Shown one piece after another: positions 8,528 through 16,426 of a DNA stretch of 35,316 nucleotides (position 1 is its first letter; each line of letters opens with the position of its first letter). This DNA comes from Pelagibacteraceae bacterium (GTDB lineage Bacteria; Pseudomonadota; Alphaproteobacteria; Pelagibacterales; Pelagibacteraceae). The notes beneath the pieces are model-generated. The model saw only the letters and a list, made by a program, of their open reading frames with translations. It had not been told where the DNA came from and searched no databases. The position numbers and the translations under genes were made by a program. The DNA lies in the NCBI GenBank assembly GCA_009693705.1, contig SHWS01000013.1:1-35316 (forward strand), given 5' to 3'.

Positions 8528-8912
8528 AGTTAATTTATTTTTTTTTTTTATTTTTTTTTTATTTTTTTATAAATCGTCTTATTCACAAACAATTTTTAAA
8601 TTACATTATGATTTTGAAGGAATTTATACTGAAATTAAAGTATTGGATAAAGTAAGTTCAAAAAATTTTCTTCTGAAATTGAGAAATGGCGATGAGCTGG
8701 TTTATAAAAATATATCTATAAAAAGTGTAAAATGTAAAAATTCTGAACTTGATGATAATCCAGAAATTACGGCTTATATTCAAGTCAGAGACTTAAATAA
8801 CAAAGATAATAATCAAGTTTTTGTTTTTAATGGATGGATGTTTTCTTCTAGTCCCTCAATAAATCCTTTTGATCATCCAGTTTACGATATTTGGTTAATT
8901 AATTGTTATTAA
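8484..8912 (+). CDS. Exported DUF2155 domain protein
   Basis: A 142-residue protein with a signal peptide whose hydrophobic core is almost pure Phe (residues about 18-30). It is followed by a DUF2155 domain: EIKVLDKVSSKNFLLKL, VKCKNSE, VFVFNGWMFSSSPSINPF and HPVYDIWLINC. Two Cys (near residue 95 and at the C-terminus) are at positions conserved in the family, which suggests a disulfide in the periplasm. The function of DUF2155 is unknown. The NDUFA12-DUF2155 pairing is conserved in Alphaproteobacteria, but a role in complex I is only a guess. ATG 8484 or 8490 could be the start. The end overlaps the convergent accC by 14 bases. Confidence 0.82.
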   Translation: MNMKLKKNIKVGKSKVNLFFFFIFFLFFYKSSYSQTIFKLHYDFEGIYTEIKVLDKVSSKNFLLKLRNGDELVYKNISIKSVKCKNSELDDNPEITAYIQVRDLNNKDNNQVFVFNGWMFSSSPSINPFDHPVYDIWLINCY

Positions 8913-10245
8913 AAATATTCTCGTTATCTAACCAACTTACATTAAAATCAGAATTAATAAATTTTTTATGATTTAGTAATTTTTTGTGAAGAGGTATTGT
9001 TGTGGTAATACCTTCAATTACAAATTCATCCAAAGATCTATTCATTCTTTGTATAGCTTCCGTTCTATTACGTCCTTGGCAGATTAATTTACAAATCAAA
9101 CTATCATAATAAGGAGTTACTTTATAACCTTGGAATATAGCCCCATCAACTCTTGTCCTAAAACCAGAAGGTTGATGACACATTCCAATAGTTCCAGGTG
9201 AAGGTTGAAAGTTTTTGCTTGGATCTTCAGCATTTATTCTGCATTCAATTGCATGGCCTCTTGGATTAATATCCGATTGTTTTAATGCAGTTTCACCAGT
9301 GAAAGCTATAGAAATTTGCTCTTTTATAATATCAATCCCTGTAACCATTTCTGTTACTGGGTGTTCAACTTGTATTCTTGTATTCATTTCTAAAAAATAA
9401 AATTTTCCATCTTCATAAATAAATTCAACAGTTCCAGCTCCCATGTAAGCAATTTTGGTAACCATTGTTACAGTCTTTTCAAAAAGATCTTTTCTAATTA
9501 CATCATTTAAAACTGGACTCGGAGTCTCTTCAATTAATTTTTGATGTCTTCTTTGAACGGTGCAATCTCTTTCATGAAGATGAACTACTCTATTTTTGCC
9601 TGCTAATATTTGAACTTCAATATGTCTTGGGTTTTGAAAAAATTTTTCAATATATATTTCGTCATTTCCAAAGTATTTTAAGGCTTCAGATTTAGCTGCA
9701 TAAAACAAAGTTTCAAATTGCTCTTCTTTATGAACAATTTTCATACCTTTGCCACCACCTCCTCCAGACGCTTTAATTAAAACTGGAAAACCTATTCTTT
9801 TAGATAATTCTTTTGCTTCGATTATATTTTTTATTCCTCCTTCAGAGCCTTCAATAACTGTTAACCCATTTTCTTTAGCGATTTTTTTTGCATTAATTTT
9901 ATCTCCCATCATTTGAATTAAATTTGACGAGGGTCCAATAAATTTAATTTTATTTTTTTCTAATATTCTCGCAAAATTATGATTTTCAGATAAAAATCCA
10001 TAACCTGGATGTACAGCTTCTGCTTTAGTTAGTTCTATTGCTGACATCAAAGCTGGAATATTTAAGTAGCTATTAGCTGGCTGGTGAGATCCTATACAAA
10101 CACTTTCATCAGCTAATCTGACATGCATACTATCTCTATCAACATCAGAGTGAACCGCAACAGTAGAAATTCCCCATTCTTTACATGCTCTGATAATTCT
10201 AACTGCAATTTCCCCTCGGTTTGCAATTAATATTTTTTTAAACAT
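8899..10245 (-). CDS. accC: Biotin carboxylase subunit of acetyl-CoA carboxylase
   Basis: A 448-residue ATP-grasp enzyme that carboxylates the biotin on AccB with bicarbonate, the first step of fatty acid synthesis. The N-terminal MFKKILIANRGEIAVRIIRA is the family signature. The Gly-rich ATP lid ASGGGGGKGMKIV is near residue 165. HERDCTVQRRHQKLIEE and EMNTRIQVEHPVTEM are the other catalytic blocks. The length matches E. coli AccC (449). The ATG shares one base with the accB stop (TAATG), so translation is coupled. The carboxyltransferase genes accA and accD are not in the window. Confidence 0.97.
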   Translation of the reverse strand: MFKKILIANRGEIAVRIIRACKEWGISTVAVHSDVDRDSMHVRLADESVCIGSHQPANSYLNIPALMSAIELTKAEAVHPGYGFLSENHNFARILEKNKIKFIGPSSNLIQMMGDKINAKKIAKENGLTVIEGSEGGIKNIIEAKELSKRIGFPVLIKASGGGGGKGMKIVHKEEQFETLFYAAKSEALKYFGNDEIYIEKFFQNPRHIEVQILAGKNRVVHLHERDCTVQRRHQKLIEETPSPVLNDVIRKDLFEKTVTMVTKIAYMGAGTVEFIYEDGKFYFLEMNTRIQVEHPVTEMVTGIDIIKEQISIAFTGETALKQSDINPRGHAIECRINAEDPSKNFQPSPGTIGMCHQPSGFRTRVDGAIFQGYKVTPYYDSLICKLICQGRNRTEAIQRMNRSLDEFVIEGITTTIPLHKKLLNHKKFINSDFNVSWLDNENIFNNN

Positions 10246-10682
10246 TAATCTAGAATAACAATGGTCTGTCCATATTCAACGGGTTGGCCGTCAGCAACAC
10301 ATATTTCTCGTACTACACCATCAGCAGTTGATGGAATATGATTCATAGTTTTCATAGCTTCAACTATCATAACAGTATCACCTTTTTTAATTTTTTTACC
10401 AATTTCTACAAATTTTTTCGCCCCAGGTTCAGACGCATGATAAGCCGTACCAATGATTGGTGAAGTAATTTTTTTTTCAGATTTTGTTTTTTCTTTTGAA
10501 GTCGAGGGTTCATTTGAAATAGAATAATTTAATTTTGAATGATCAGAATTGTACTGATTAACCGATACATAATTTCTTGAAACTTTAATTTTCGATTCTT
10601 TATCAGAAATTTCTATTTCAGAGAGATTAAATTCTTTGAGATAATTACTTAATTCTTTTATTATATTTTTATCAATTTTCAT
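10245..10682 (-). CDS. accB: Biotin carboxyl carrier protein of acetyl-CoA carboxylase
   Basis: A 145-residue protein with an N-terminal helical part, a Ser/Lys-rich linker (about residues 45-72), and a C-terminal biotinyl domain. VEAMKTMNHI places the biotinylated Lys at residue 111. SPIIGTAYHASEPGAKKFVEIG is the usual domain start, with the thumb region between the first strands. The gene overlaps the end of aroQ by 11 bases and accC by one base, giving a tightly coupled aroQ-accB-accC unit that is standard in Proteobacteria. Confidence 0.96.
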   Translation of the reverse strand: MKIDKNIIKELSNYLKEFNLSEIEISDKESKIKVSRNYVSVNQYNSDHSKLNYSISNEPSTSKEKTKSEKKITSPIIGTAYHASEPGAKKFVEIGKKIKKGDTVMIVEAMKTMNHIPSTADGVVREICVADGQPVEYGQTIVILD

Positions 10683-11121
10683 TTTTTTTTAATATCTTTT
10701 CTATAGAAATTATGGCTAAAATATATCCTTCAATACCCAATCCAAAAATCCCACCTGTTGCTATATCACTAATTAATGATTTATGTCTAAATTCTTCTCT
10801 TTTATATATATTTGATATGTGAACTTCTATTATTGGTTTTTTAAATACACTTAAAGCATCTCTTATAGCAACAGAAGTATGAGTAAAACCTGCAGCATTA
10901 ATTATAATACCATCAAATTTTTTTCTAGCATCTTGAATTAAATCAATCAATTCACCTTCAATATTTGATTGGACAAACTCTAGGTCAATCTTAAGTTCTT
11001 GAGCTTTTTTTAAACAATCTTGTTTTAATTTTTCAAAAGTAATTGATCCATATTGTGATTGTTCTCTTTCACCTAATAGATTAAGATTTGGACCATTAAT
11101 AATAATTATTTTATTATTCAT
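10672..11121 (-). CDS. aroQ: 3-dehydroquinate dehydratase, type II
   Basis: A 149-residue protein of normal type II length. It dehydrates 3-dehydroquinate in the shikimate pathway and works as a dodecamer in the cytoplasm. INGPNLNLLGEREQSQYG carries the phosphate loop and the catalytic Arg and Tyr (lid) region. NAAGFTHTSVAIRDAL and EVHISNIYKREEFRHKS contain the substrate-binding Asn, Thr/Ser and His residues. It is first in the unit with accB and accC. Its ATG is 13 bases from that of the divergent thiS. Confidence 0.96.
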   Translation of the reverse strand: MNNKIIIINGPNLNLLGEREQSQYGSITFEKLKQDCLKKAQELKIDLEFVQSNIEGELIDLIQDARKKFDGIIINAAGFTHTSVAIRDALSVFKKPIIEVHISNIYKREEFRHKSLISDIATGGIFGLGIEGYILAIISIEKILKKNEN

Positions 11122-11134
11122 TCATCACTTATAT

Positions 11135-11356
11135 ATGAAGAAAAAAATAAAAAAAATAAAAATTAAATTAAACGGCAAAATTAAATTAATTTCAGAAAAC
11201 ATCAAAATGTCTGATTTGATAAAAAGATTCAAAATTCCAATCAATAAAGTGGCAATTGAGCTTAACCGTGAAATAATAGATAAAAAAAATATTAATAAAA
11301 TTAATATTAAAAAAAATGACATATTAGAAATAGTTCATTTTATTGGAGGAGGTTAA
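11135..11356 (+). CDS. thiS: ThiS, sulfur carrier protein of thiazole synthesis
   Basis: A 73-residue ubiquitin-fold protein ending in Gly-Gly-Gly, with a Gly-Gly tail that is thiocarboxylated before sulfur donation to ThiG. IKLNGKIKLI (first beta hairpin), VAIELNREII and IKKNDILEIVHFIGGG match the family. It is slightly longer than usual at the N-terminus because of a Lys-rich MKKKIKKIK start, but no later Met is suitable. The gene sits directly before thiG. No thiF, thiO or thiE is visible here, so the adenylyltransferase and glycine oxidase must be elsewhere, or the pathway uses substitutes. Confidence 0.9.
   Translation: MKKKIKKIKIKLNGKIKLISENIKMSDLIKRFKIPINKVAIELNREIIDKKNINKINIKKNDILEIVHFIGGG
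11345..11350 (+). promoter_or_regulatory. Ribosome-binding site that selects the thiG TTG start
   Basis: GGAGGA lies inside the last codons of thiS (encoding its Gly-Gly tail) and is 7 bases upstream of TTG 11358. It argues for that codon over the in-frame TTG at 11343, which the Shine-Dalgarno itself follows. Most genes in this window have no site this strong. Confidence 0.7.
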
Positions 11357-11357
11357 A

Positions 11358-12131
11358 TTGAAAAAAGATAAATTGATTATTGCTAATAAAAAATTTAGCT
11401 CGAGATTAATTGTTGGAACGGGAAAATATAAAAATATGTCAGAATGCGCTAAAGCTGTTAAATTATCTGGTGCTGAGATCATAACTGTTGCTGTAAGAAG
11501 AGTTAATATATTTGATAAAAAAAAACCTCTTTTAATGGATTATATAGATCCAAAAAAAATAACTTATTTGCCTAATACTGCGGGATGTTTTAATTCCGAA
11601 GAAGCTTTAAGAACATTAAGACTAGCAAGAGATATAGGTGGTTGGAATTTAGTTAAACTAGAAGTCTTAGGTGATAAACAAAATTTGTTTCCAGATATGA
11701 TTGAAACATTAAAATCAACTGAAGTTCTTGCTAATGAAGGATTTAAAATTATGGTGTATTGTACTGATGATCCTTTAATGGCCAAACGTTTAGAAAATTC
11801 TGGTGCAAGTGCGATAATGCCATTAGCAGCACCTATCGGATCAGGTCTTGGAATACAAAATAAAATTAATATAAAGATTATAAGAAATCAAACTAAACTA
11901 CCTTTAATAATTGACGCTGGGTTAGGACAAGCATCTGATGCTGTTATTGCCATGGAATTAGGTTGTGATGGAGTTTTAGTAAATACGGCTATTGCAAAAG
12001 CAAAAAAACCTTATGAAATGGCTCTTGCTTTTAAGAATGGTGTTATTGCTGGAAGGCAATCATATCTTGCTGGGAGAATAGATAGAACTTTATCAGGTAG
12101 GCCTTCTTCACCTTTTGATGGGATTATATAG
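11358..12131 (+). CDS. thiG: ThiG, thiazole synthase
   Basis: A 257-residue TIM-barrel enzyme that joins deoxyxylulose 5-phosphate, the glycine imine and ThiS-thiocarboxylate sulfur into the thiamine thiazole. FSSRLIVGTGKY opens the barrel. WNLVKLEVLGD carries the catalytic Schiff-base Lys (residue 100). MPLAAPIGSGLGI and DAGLGQASDA form the phosphate-binding end. The TTG at 11358 is preferred because it is placed 7 bases after GGAGGA and one base after the thiS stop, and because the upstream extension MEEVK has no family counterpart. The 3' end overlaps the convergent RNase E gene by 8 bases. Confidence 0.95.
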   Translation: MKKDKLIIANKKFSSRLIVGTGKYKNMSECAKAVKLSGAEIITVAVRRVNIFDKKKPLLMDYIDPKKITYLPNTAGCFNSEEALRTLRLARDIGGWNLVKLEVLGDKQNLFPDMIETLKSTEVLANEGFKIMVYCTDDPLMAKRLENSGASAIMPLAAPIGSGLGIQNKINIKIIRNQTKLPLIIDAGLGQASDAVIAMELGCDGVLVNTAIAKAKKPYEMALAFKNGVIAGRQSYLAGRIDRTLSGRPSSPFDGII

Positions 12132-13941
12132 TTTTCTTATAAAAATTTTTTTTTTGAGGTTTTTTTGTAAATTTTTTTGCATCATAATTTTTTATCAGTT
12201 CATGATTTTTACTTTGTTGATCTAAACTTTTTAATTTTACAAAATGCTCAACAACTTCGATAGTTTTTCTTAATTTATTTTGAATATTAATTATGTATTC
12301 TGGTATTATCAAAGAATTATCAGTTATTATATCTATTGTCATTTTGTTTTTTTTTTCAAAATAAGTTAAATCATCTACAAAATTTTCTTTTAAAAAATCT
12401 GAAATTTTTTGACACACTCTTAATTCAACAAATTTAGCTTTACTGGTTATAGCTTTTAGTTCAACAGTTTTTAGTATTTTTTGAGCAAAAGATTCATCTG
12501 TAAGAATTATTTTCCATTTTATTGCACTCTCTCGAAGTCGTTGTCTGGACATTTCTAAAAGACCAAAATTGGTAATTTTTCCAATTTGGATACGTGCTCT
12601 ATCGGTTCTACATTTATCTTTTAATCTCTTTTCAACCAATCTTTTATTTCCATAGCTCAACATGTCTATAAAATCTATTATAATTAATCCTGATAAATCT
12701 CTGATTTTAATTTGTCTAGAAATCTCATCGGCAGCTTCTAGATTTGTATCTAAAGCTGTGCTCTCAATATTTTTACCTTTAATCGAGCTACCAGAGTTTA
12801 TATCAATAGACACCAATGCTTCAGTAGGATTAATTACTAAATATCCACCAGATTTAAGTTTAATTTCGGAGTCAAATATTTGATTTAATTGCTGTTCAAT
12901 GCCCTCCTGAATAAATAAAGGAATTTTACCTCTATATTTTTTTATTTTTTTTACATTTGCAGGCATCATAATTTTCATAAAATTTTGAGCCTTTTTATAA
13001 CCCTCATTTCCTTCAATAATAATATTTTTGGTATTATCATCATAGAGATCTCTTAATGTTCTTTTTATAATTTCACTTTCTTGATGTATTAAAGATGGAG
13101 CTATGGAATTAATTGCAGCATTTTTAATTTCATTCCAAGTGTTTATGAGGGTAATTAAATCCTGATTAATTTCATTTTTAGTTTTGTTACATCCGGCGGT
13201 GCGTACAATTAATCCCATCTCTTTTGGAATTTCAATTTCATTTAAAATAATTCTTATTTTCTTTCTATCTGCGGGATTAAAAATTTTCCTAGAAATACCT
13301 CCACCCTTGGGAGTGTTAGGCATTAGGACGATATATTTTCCAGCAATAGAAATGAAAGTACTTAATGCAGAACCTTTTTGTCCTCTTTCATCTTTAATAA
13401 CCTGAACCAGAATTACTTGTCCCGGCTTTATAACTTCTTGAATTTTGTATCTTTTAATAAATCTAAATTTTTTTTCGTATTTATGATCTTTATCAACTTC
13501 TTTTAAATCTATATTTTCATTATTTTGATTATTATCATTATTATTTTCAATATTTTCATTTAATTCTTTTTGAATTGGATCATCAATTTCTAATTTACCT
13601 TCAGCAATATTTTTTTCTTCTTTTGCTACAATTTCTTTCGAAAGTTCTTCTCTTGCTTTTTTTTCTTCTTCTTTTATTTTCTCAAGATCATTTTTTGGTA
13701 TTTGGTAATAATCCGATTGAATATCATTTAAAGATAAAAACCCATGTTTTTCTCTACCAAAATCTATGAACGCCGCTTGAAGAGAGGGTTCAATTCTACT
13801 TACCTTTCCAAGGTAAATATTATTCTTAATTAAATTATTTTTTAAACCTTCGTATTCGTAGTCTTCAATCTTGTCATCATGTTTGAAAACAACTCTAGTT
13901 TCATTTGGATTTGAAGCGTCAATATATAAATTTTTTTCCAT
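12124..13941 (-). CDS. rne: Ribonuclease E/G family endoribonuclease lacking the Zn-link
   Basis: A 605-residue protein with the RNase E/G catalytic core but no long C-terminal scaffold. The S1 domain starts at NNIYLGKVSRIEPSLQAAFID (residues 41-60) and is interrupted by an acidic, Glu/Asn/Lys-rich insert (about 84-160). The DNase-I-like metal-binding Asp residues are Asp380 (LVSIDINSGS) and Asp423 (IIIDFIDM). DRARIQIGKITNFGLLEMSRQRL is conserved. The CPxC zinc-link expected about 8-15 residues later is absent: LRESAIKWKIIL follows instead. The short C-terminus is Lys-rich. It probably performs general mRNA decay and rRNA/tRNA processing. Gene symbol could equally be rng. Confidence 0.9.
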   Translation of the reverse strand: MEKNLYIDASNPNETRVVFKHDDKIEDYEYEGLKNNLIKNNIYLGKVSRIEPSLQAAFIDFGREKHGFLSLNDIQSDYYQIPKNDLEKIKEEEKKAREELSKEIVAKEEKNIAEGKLEIDDPIQKELNENIENNNDNNQNNENIDLKEVDKDHKYEKKFRFIKRYKIQEVIKPGQVILVQVIKDERGQKGSALSTFISIAGKYIVLMPNTPKGGGISRKIFNPADRKKIRIILNEIEIPKEMGLIVRTAGCNKTKNEINQDLITLINTWNEIKNAAINSIAPSLIHQESEIIKRTLRDLYDDNTKNIIIEGNEGYKKAQNFMKIMMPANVKKIKKYRGKIPLFIQEGIEQQLNQIFDSEIKLKSGGYLVINPTEALVSIDINSGSSIKGKNIESTALDTNLEAADEISRQIKIRDLSGLIIIDFIDMLSYGNKRLVEKRLKDKCRTDRARIQIGKITNFGLLEMSRQRLRESAIKWKIILTDESFAQKILKTVELKAITSKAKFVELRVCQKISDFLKENFVDDLTYFEKKNKMTIDIITDNSLIIPEYIINIQNKLRKTIEVVEHFVKLKSLDQQSKNHELIKNYDAKKFTKKPQKKNFYKKTI

Positions 13942-14022
13942 AGTATTTTTTTTGATTGTTTCATGTTTTTTATTTTAATAAAATTCTGTATAATTGTAGT
14001 GCCTTACCTTTAACAAATTCTC

Positions 14023-14031
14023 TGATATAAT
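14023..14031 (+). promoter_or_regulatory. Predicted extended -10 promoter for the PBP1A gene
   Basis: TGATATAAT is an exact extended -10 element (TGn plus TATAAT), about 44 bases before the ATG at 14075, within the 133-base gap between divergent genes. The matching -35 region is weak. I see no other clear signal in that gap. Confidence 0.45.
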
Positions 14032-14074
14032 GGAAATAAAATGATTATATATATTGTAAATAAAATGAGCAGAT

Positions 14075-16426
14075 ATGACGGAAATGAAAATAAATAAATT
14101 AATAAAAAATATATTGATCAAATCAAGTGTTTTTTTATTTATTAGTTTAATTCCTATTTTGGTTGTTTTGGTGGCCTTATCTACCAGCATTCCTGACTAT
14201 AAATTTTTAAAAAATTATAAACCCCCAATATCAAGCAAAGTATACTCTGGAGAGGGAGAGTTTGTAGCTGATTTTTCAACGGAAAAAAGAGTTTTTGTTC
14301 CATATAGTTCAATCCCTAAAAATGTTATTTATGCTTTTTTGTCAGCTGAGGATAAAAATTTTTTCTCTCATCCGGGAGTTGATTTAAAAGGTATTATAAG
14401 AGCAATTATAAACAATATTTCTAATTTAAAATCTTCAAAAAGACTAGAGGGCGCCTCAACAATAACTCAACAAGTAGCAAAAAACTTTTTATTAACAAAT
14501 GAGCTTAGTTTTAAAAGAAAAATTAAAGAAGCAATACTTGCACTAAGGATTGAACGAGCGCTTTCAAAAGAAAGAATTTTAGAGCTTTATTTAAATCAAA
14601 TTTATCTTGGAAATGGAGCTTATGGTGTTGCAGCTGCAAGCCTAGAATATTTTGACAAATCTATTGAAGAATTAAATTATGCTGAAGCTGCTTTATTAGC
14701 TGCTCTTCCAAGAGCACCTAGCAGATATAACCCATATCGAGATATTGATACAGCTAAATCCAGAAGAGATATAGTTTTAAAAAATTTATTGGATAATGAT
14801 TATATAGACTCCGAAACATATGAAGAATTATTAAAAATAAAAATTAATTTGAATAAATCAGAAAAAGTTTATTTAGAAGATGCCCAGTATTATATTGAAG
14901 ATATTAGAAAAAATATAATAGAAAAACTCTCTTACGACAAAGTCTATAAAGAAGGACTTAATATTAATACACCAATTAATTTAGAATTACAGAAAGTTGC
15001 AACTTCATCATTAAGAGCTGGTTTAATAGAGTATGACAAAAGAAAAGGCTGGCGAGGTGCATTAGAAAATAAAGAATATTCAAAAGATTGGTTTAATAAT
15101 TTAGAAAAATTAAAATTAGAAAAATCAATAAACTGGAAAATCGCAATTGTAAAAAAAATTGATCAATTTTCAGTATTAATTGAAACTGAAGATAGCTTTA
15201 TAGGAAAAATTGAATCTAAGGATATTTCTTGGACTAATAAAGAATTTAAAAATTTATTAAAAATAGGTGATATTATTTACGTAGAAAAAATTCAAGATGA
15301 TAATTTTACGTTAAGGCAATTACCACTGACCGAAGGTGCAATTGTCGTAATGGATCCTTACACGGGAAGAGTGTTAGCTTTAGCAGGTGGTTTTAGTTTT
15401 AAAAAAAGTGAATTTAACAGAGCAACCCAAGCCCTAAGGCAACCTGGTTCTGCTTTTAAACCATTTGTTTATGCGCTTGCCTTAGAAAATGAGTATAATC
15501 CTTCTTCTTTAGTTTTAGATGCTCCTTTAGTTATAGATCAAGGTCCAGGTTTAAAAATGTGGAAACCAGAAAATTATGGTAAAGAATTTTATGGATTATC
15601 AACTTTAAGATCTGGCTTGGAAAATTCTAGAAACTTGATGACAGTTCGAATTGCCCAAAATTTAGGTGCTGATAAAATTGCTAAATTTAGTAAAGAAATG
15701 GGTATTTATGACAATCCAGATGAATTGATATCAATTTCTTTGGGCTCAGGAGAAACTACTCTTCTAAAATTAACTAATGCTTACGCATCTTTTGTTAATG
15801 GAGGTAAATTAGTTGAGCCAATATTAATTGATAGAATTCAAGACAGTGAAGGGAATACAATTTTTAATAACTATCAAAGAAAATGTATCAATTGTGATTT
15901 AATCTCTTTTTCAAGCTACGATTATCCAGAAATAATGGATAACTATAAACAGATAATCTCTCCTCAAACCGCTTATCAAATAACCTCGATGCTTGAGGGA
16001 GCAATTCAAAGAGGAACTGGACAGAATTTAAAAGAATTAAATCTTAATTTAGCAGGTAAAACTGGAACTACAAATGATAATATTGATACGTGGTTTATAG
16101 GATTTACCTCAGATTTACTTATTGGAGTTTATGTTGGAAACGATAACCCGGCATCATTAGGTAAGAATGAAACAGGCGCAAGAACTGCCTTACCAATTTT
16201 TAAAAAATTTGTTTCAAAAGTTGTTCAAAAACCTGACGCAAGACCATTTAAAGTTCCAGATGGAACTGTTATGATGTTGATCGATTTTAATACAGGGCAA
16301 AAAGCTGAACCTAATACAAAAAATAAAATTGTTGAGGTTTATAAAACAAAAGATGTTAACGAGGGGCAAGTTTTAAATTTAAATAACGATAGGTTAAACA
16401 ACAACAATATATTCAAGTTCTATTAA
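14075..16426 (+). CDS. mrcA: Penicillin-binding protein 1A (bifunctional transglycosylase/transpeptidase)
   Basis: A 783-residue inner-membrane protein with its catalytic part in the periplasm. There is one membrane anchor (residues about 17-38). The glycosyltransferase domain (about 60-235) has catalytic Glu92 in SAEDKNFFSHPG and the GASTITQQVAKN block. An OB-like insert (about 320-415) precedes the transpeptidase domain, which has the active Ser459 in GSAFK, SRN at 518-520 and KTG at 662-664. It polymerises and cross-links peptidoglycan. ATG 14084 (MKINK) is a possible alternative start. It is followed directly by prfB, whose ATG overlaps its stop (TAATG). Confidence 0.95.
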   Translation: MTEMKINKLIKNILIKSSVFLFISLIPILVVLVALSTSIPDYKFLKNYKPPISSKVYSGEGEFVADFSTEKRVFVPYSSIPKNVIYAFLSAEDKNFFSHPGVDLKGIIRAIINNISNLKSSKRLEGASTITQQVAKNFLLTNELSFKRKIKEAILALRIERALSKERILELYLNQIYLGNGAYGVAAASLEYFDKSIEELNYAEAALLAALPRAPSRYNPYRDIDTAKSRRDIVLKNLLDNDYIDSETYEELLKIKINLNKSEKVYLEDAQYYIEDIRKNIIEKLSYDKVYKEGLNINTPINLELQKVATSSLRAGLIEYDKRKGWRGALENKEYSKDWFNNLEKLKLEKSINWKIAIVKKIDQFSVLIETEDSFIGKIESKDISWTNKEFKNLLKIGDIIYVEKIQDDNFTLRQLPLTEGAIVVMDPYTGRVLALAGGFSFKKSEFNRATQALRQPGSAFKPFVYALALENEYNPSSLVLDAPLVIDQGPGLKMWKPENYGKEFYGLSTLRSGLENSRNLMTVRIAQNLGADKIAKFSKEMGIYDNPDELISISLGSGETTLLKLTNAYASFVNGGKLVEPILIDRIQDSEGNTIFNNYQRKCINCDLISFSSYDYPEIMDNYKQIISPQTAYQITSMLEGAIQRGTGQNLKELNLNLAGKTGTTNDNIDTWFIGFTSDLLIGVYVGNDNPASLGKNETGARTALPIFKKFVSKVVQKPDARPFKVPDGTVMMLIDFNTGQKAEPNTKNKIVEVYKTKDVNEGQVLNLNNDRLNNNNIFKFY

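Noticed and set aside
11125-11322. Minus-strand hydrophobic frame over thiS
   Set aside because: It is the antisense of an A-rich gene, where poly-Lys codons read as Phe/Leu/Ile on the other strand. thiS is the clear gene.
13975-14190. Minus-strand frame of 71 codons overlapping the PBP1A start
   Set aside because: It is antisense to the PBP1A membrane anchor and promoter, has no family match, and is a low-complexity hydrophobic frame.
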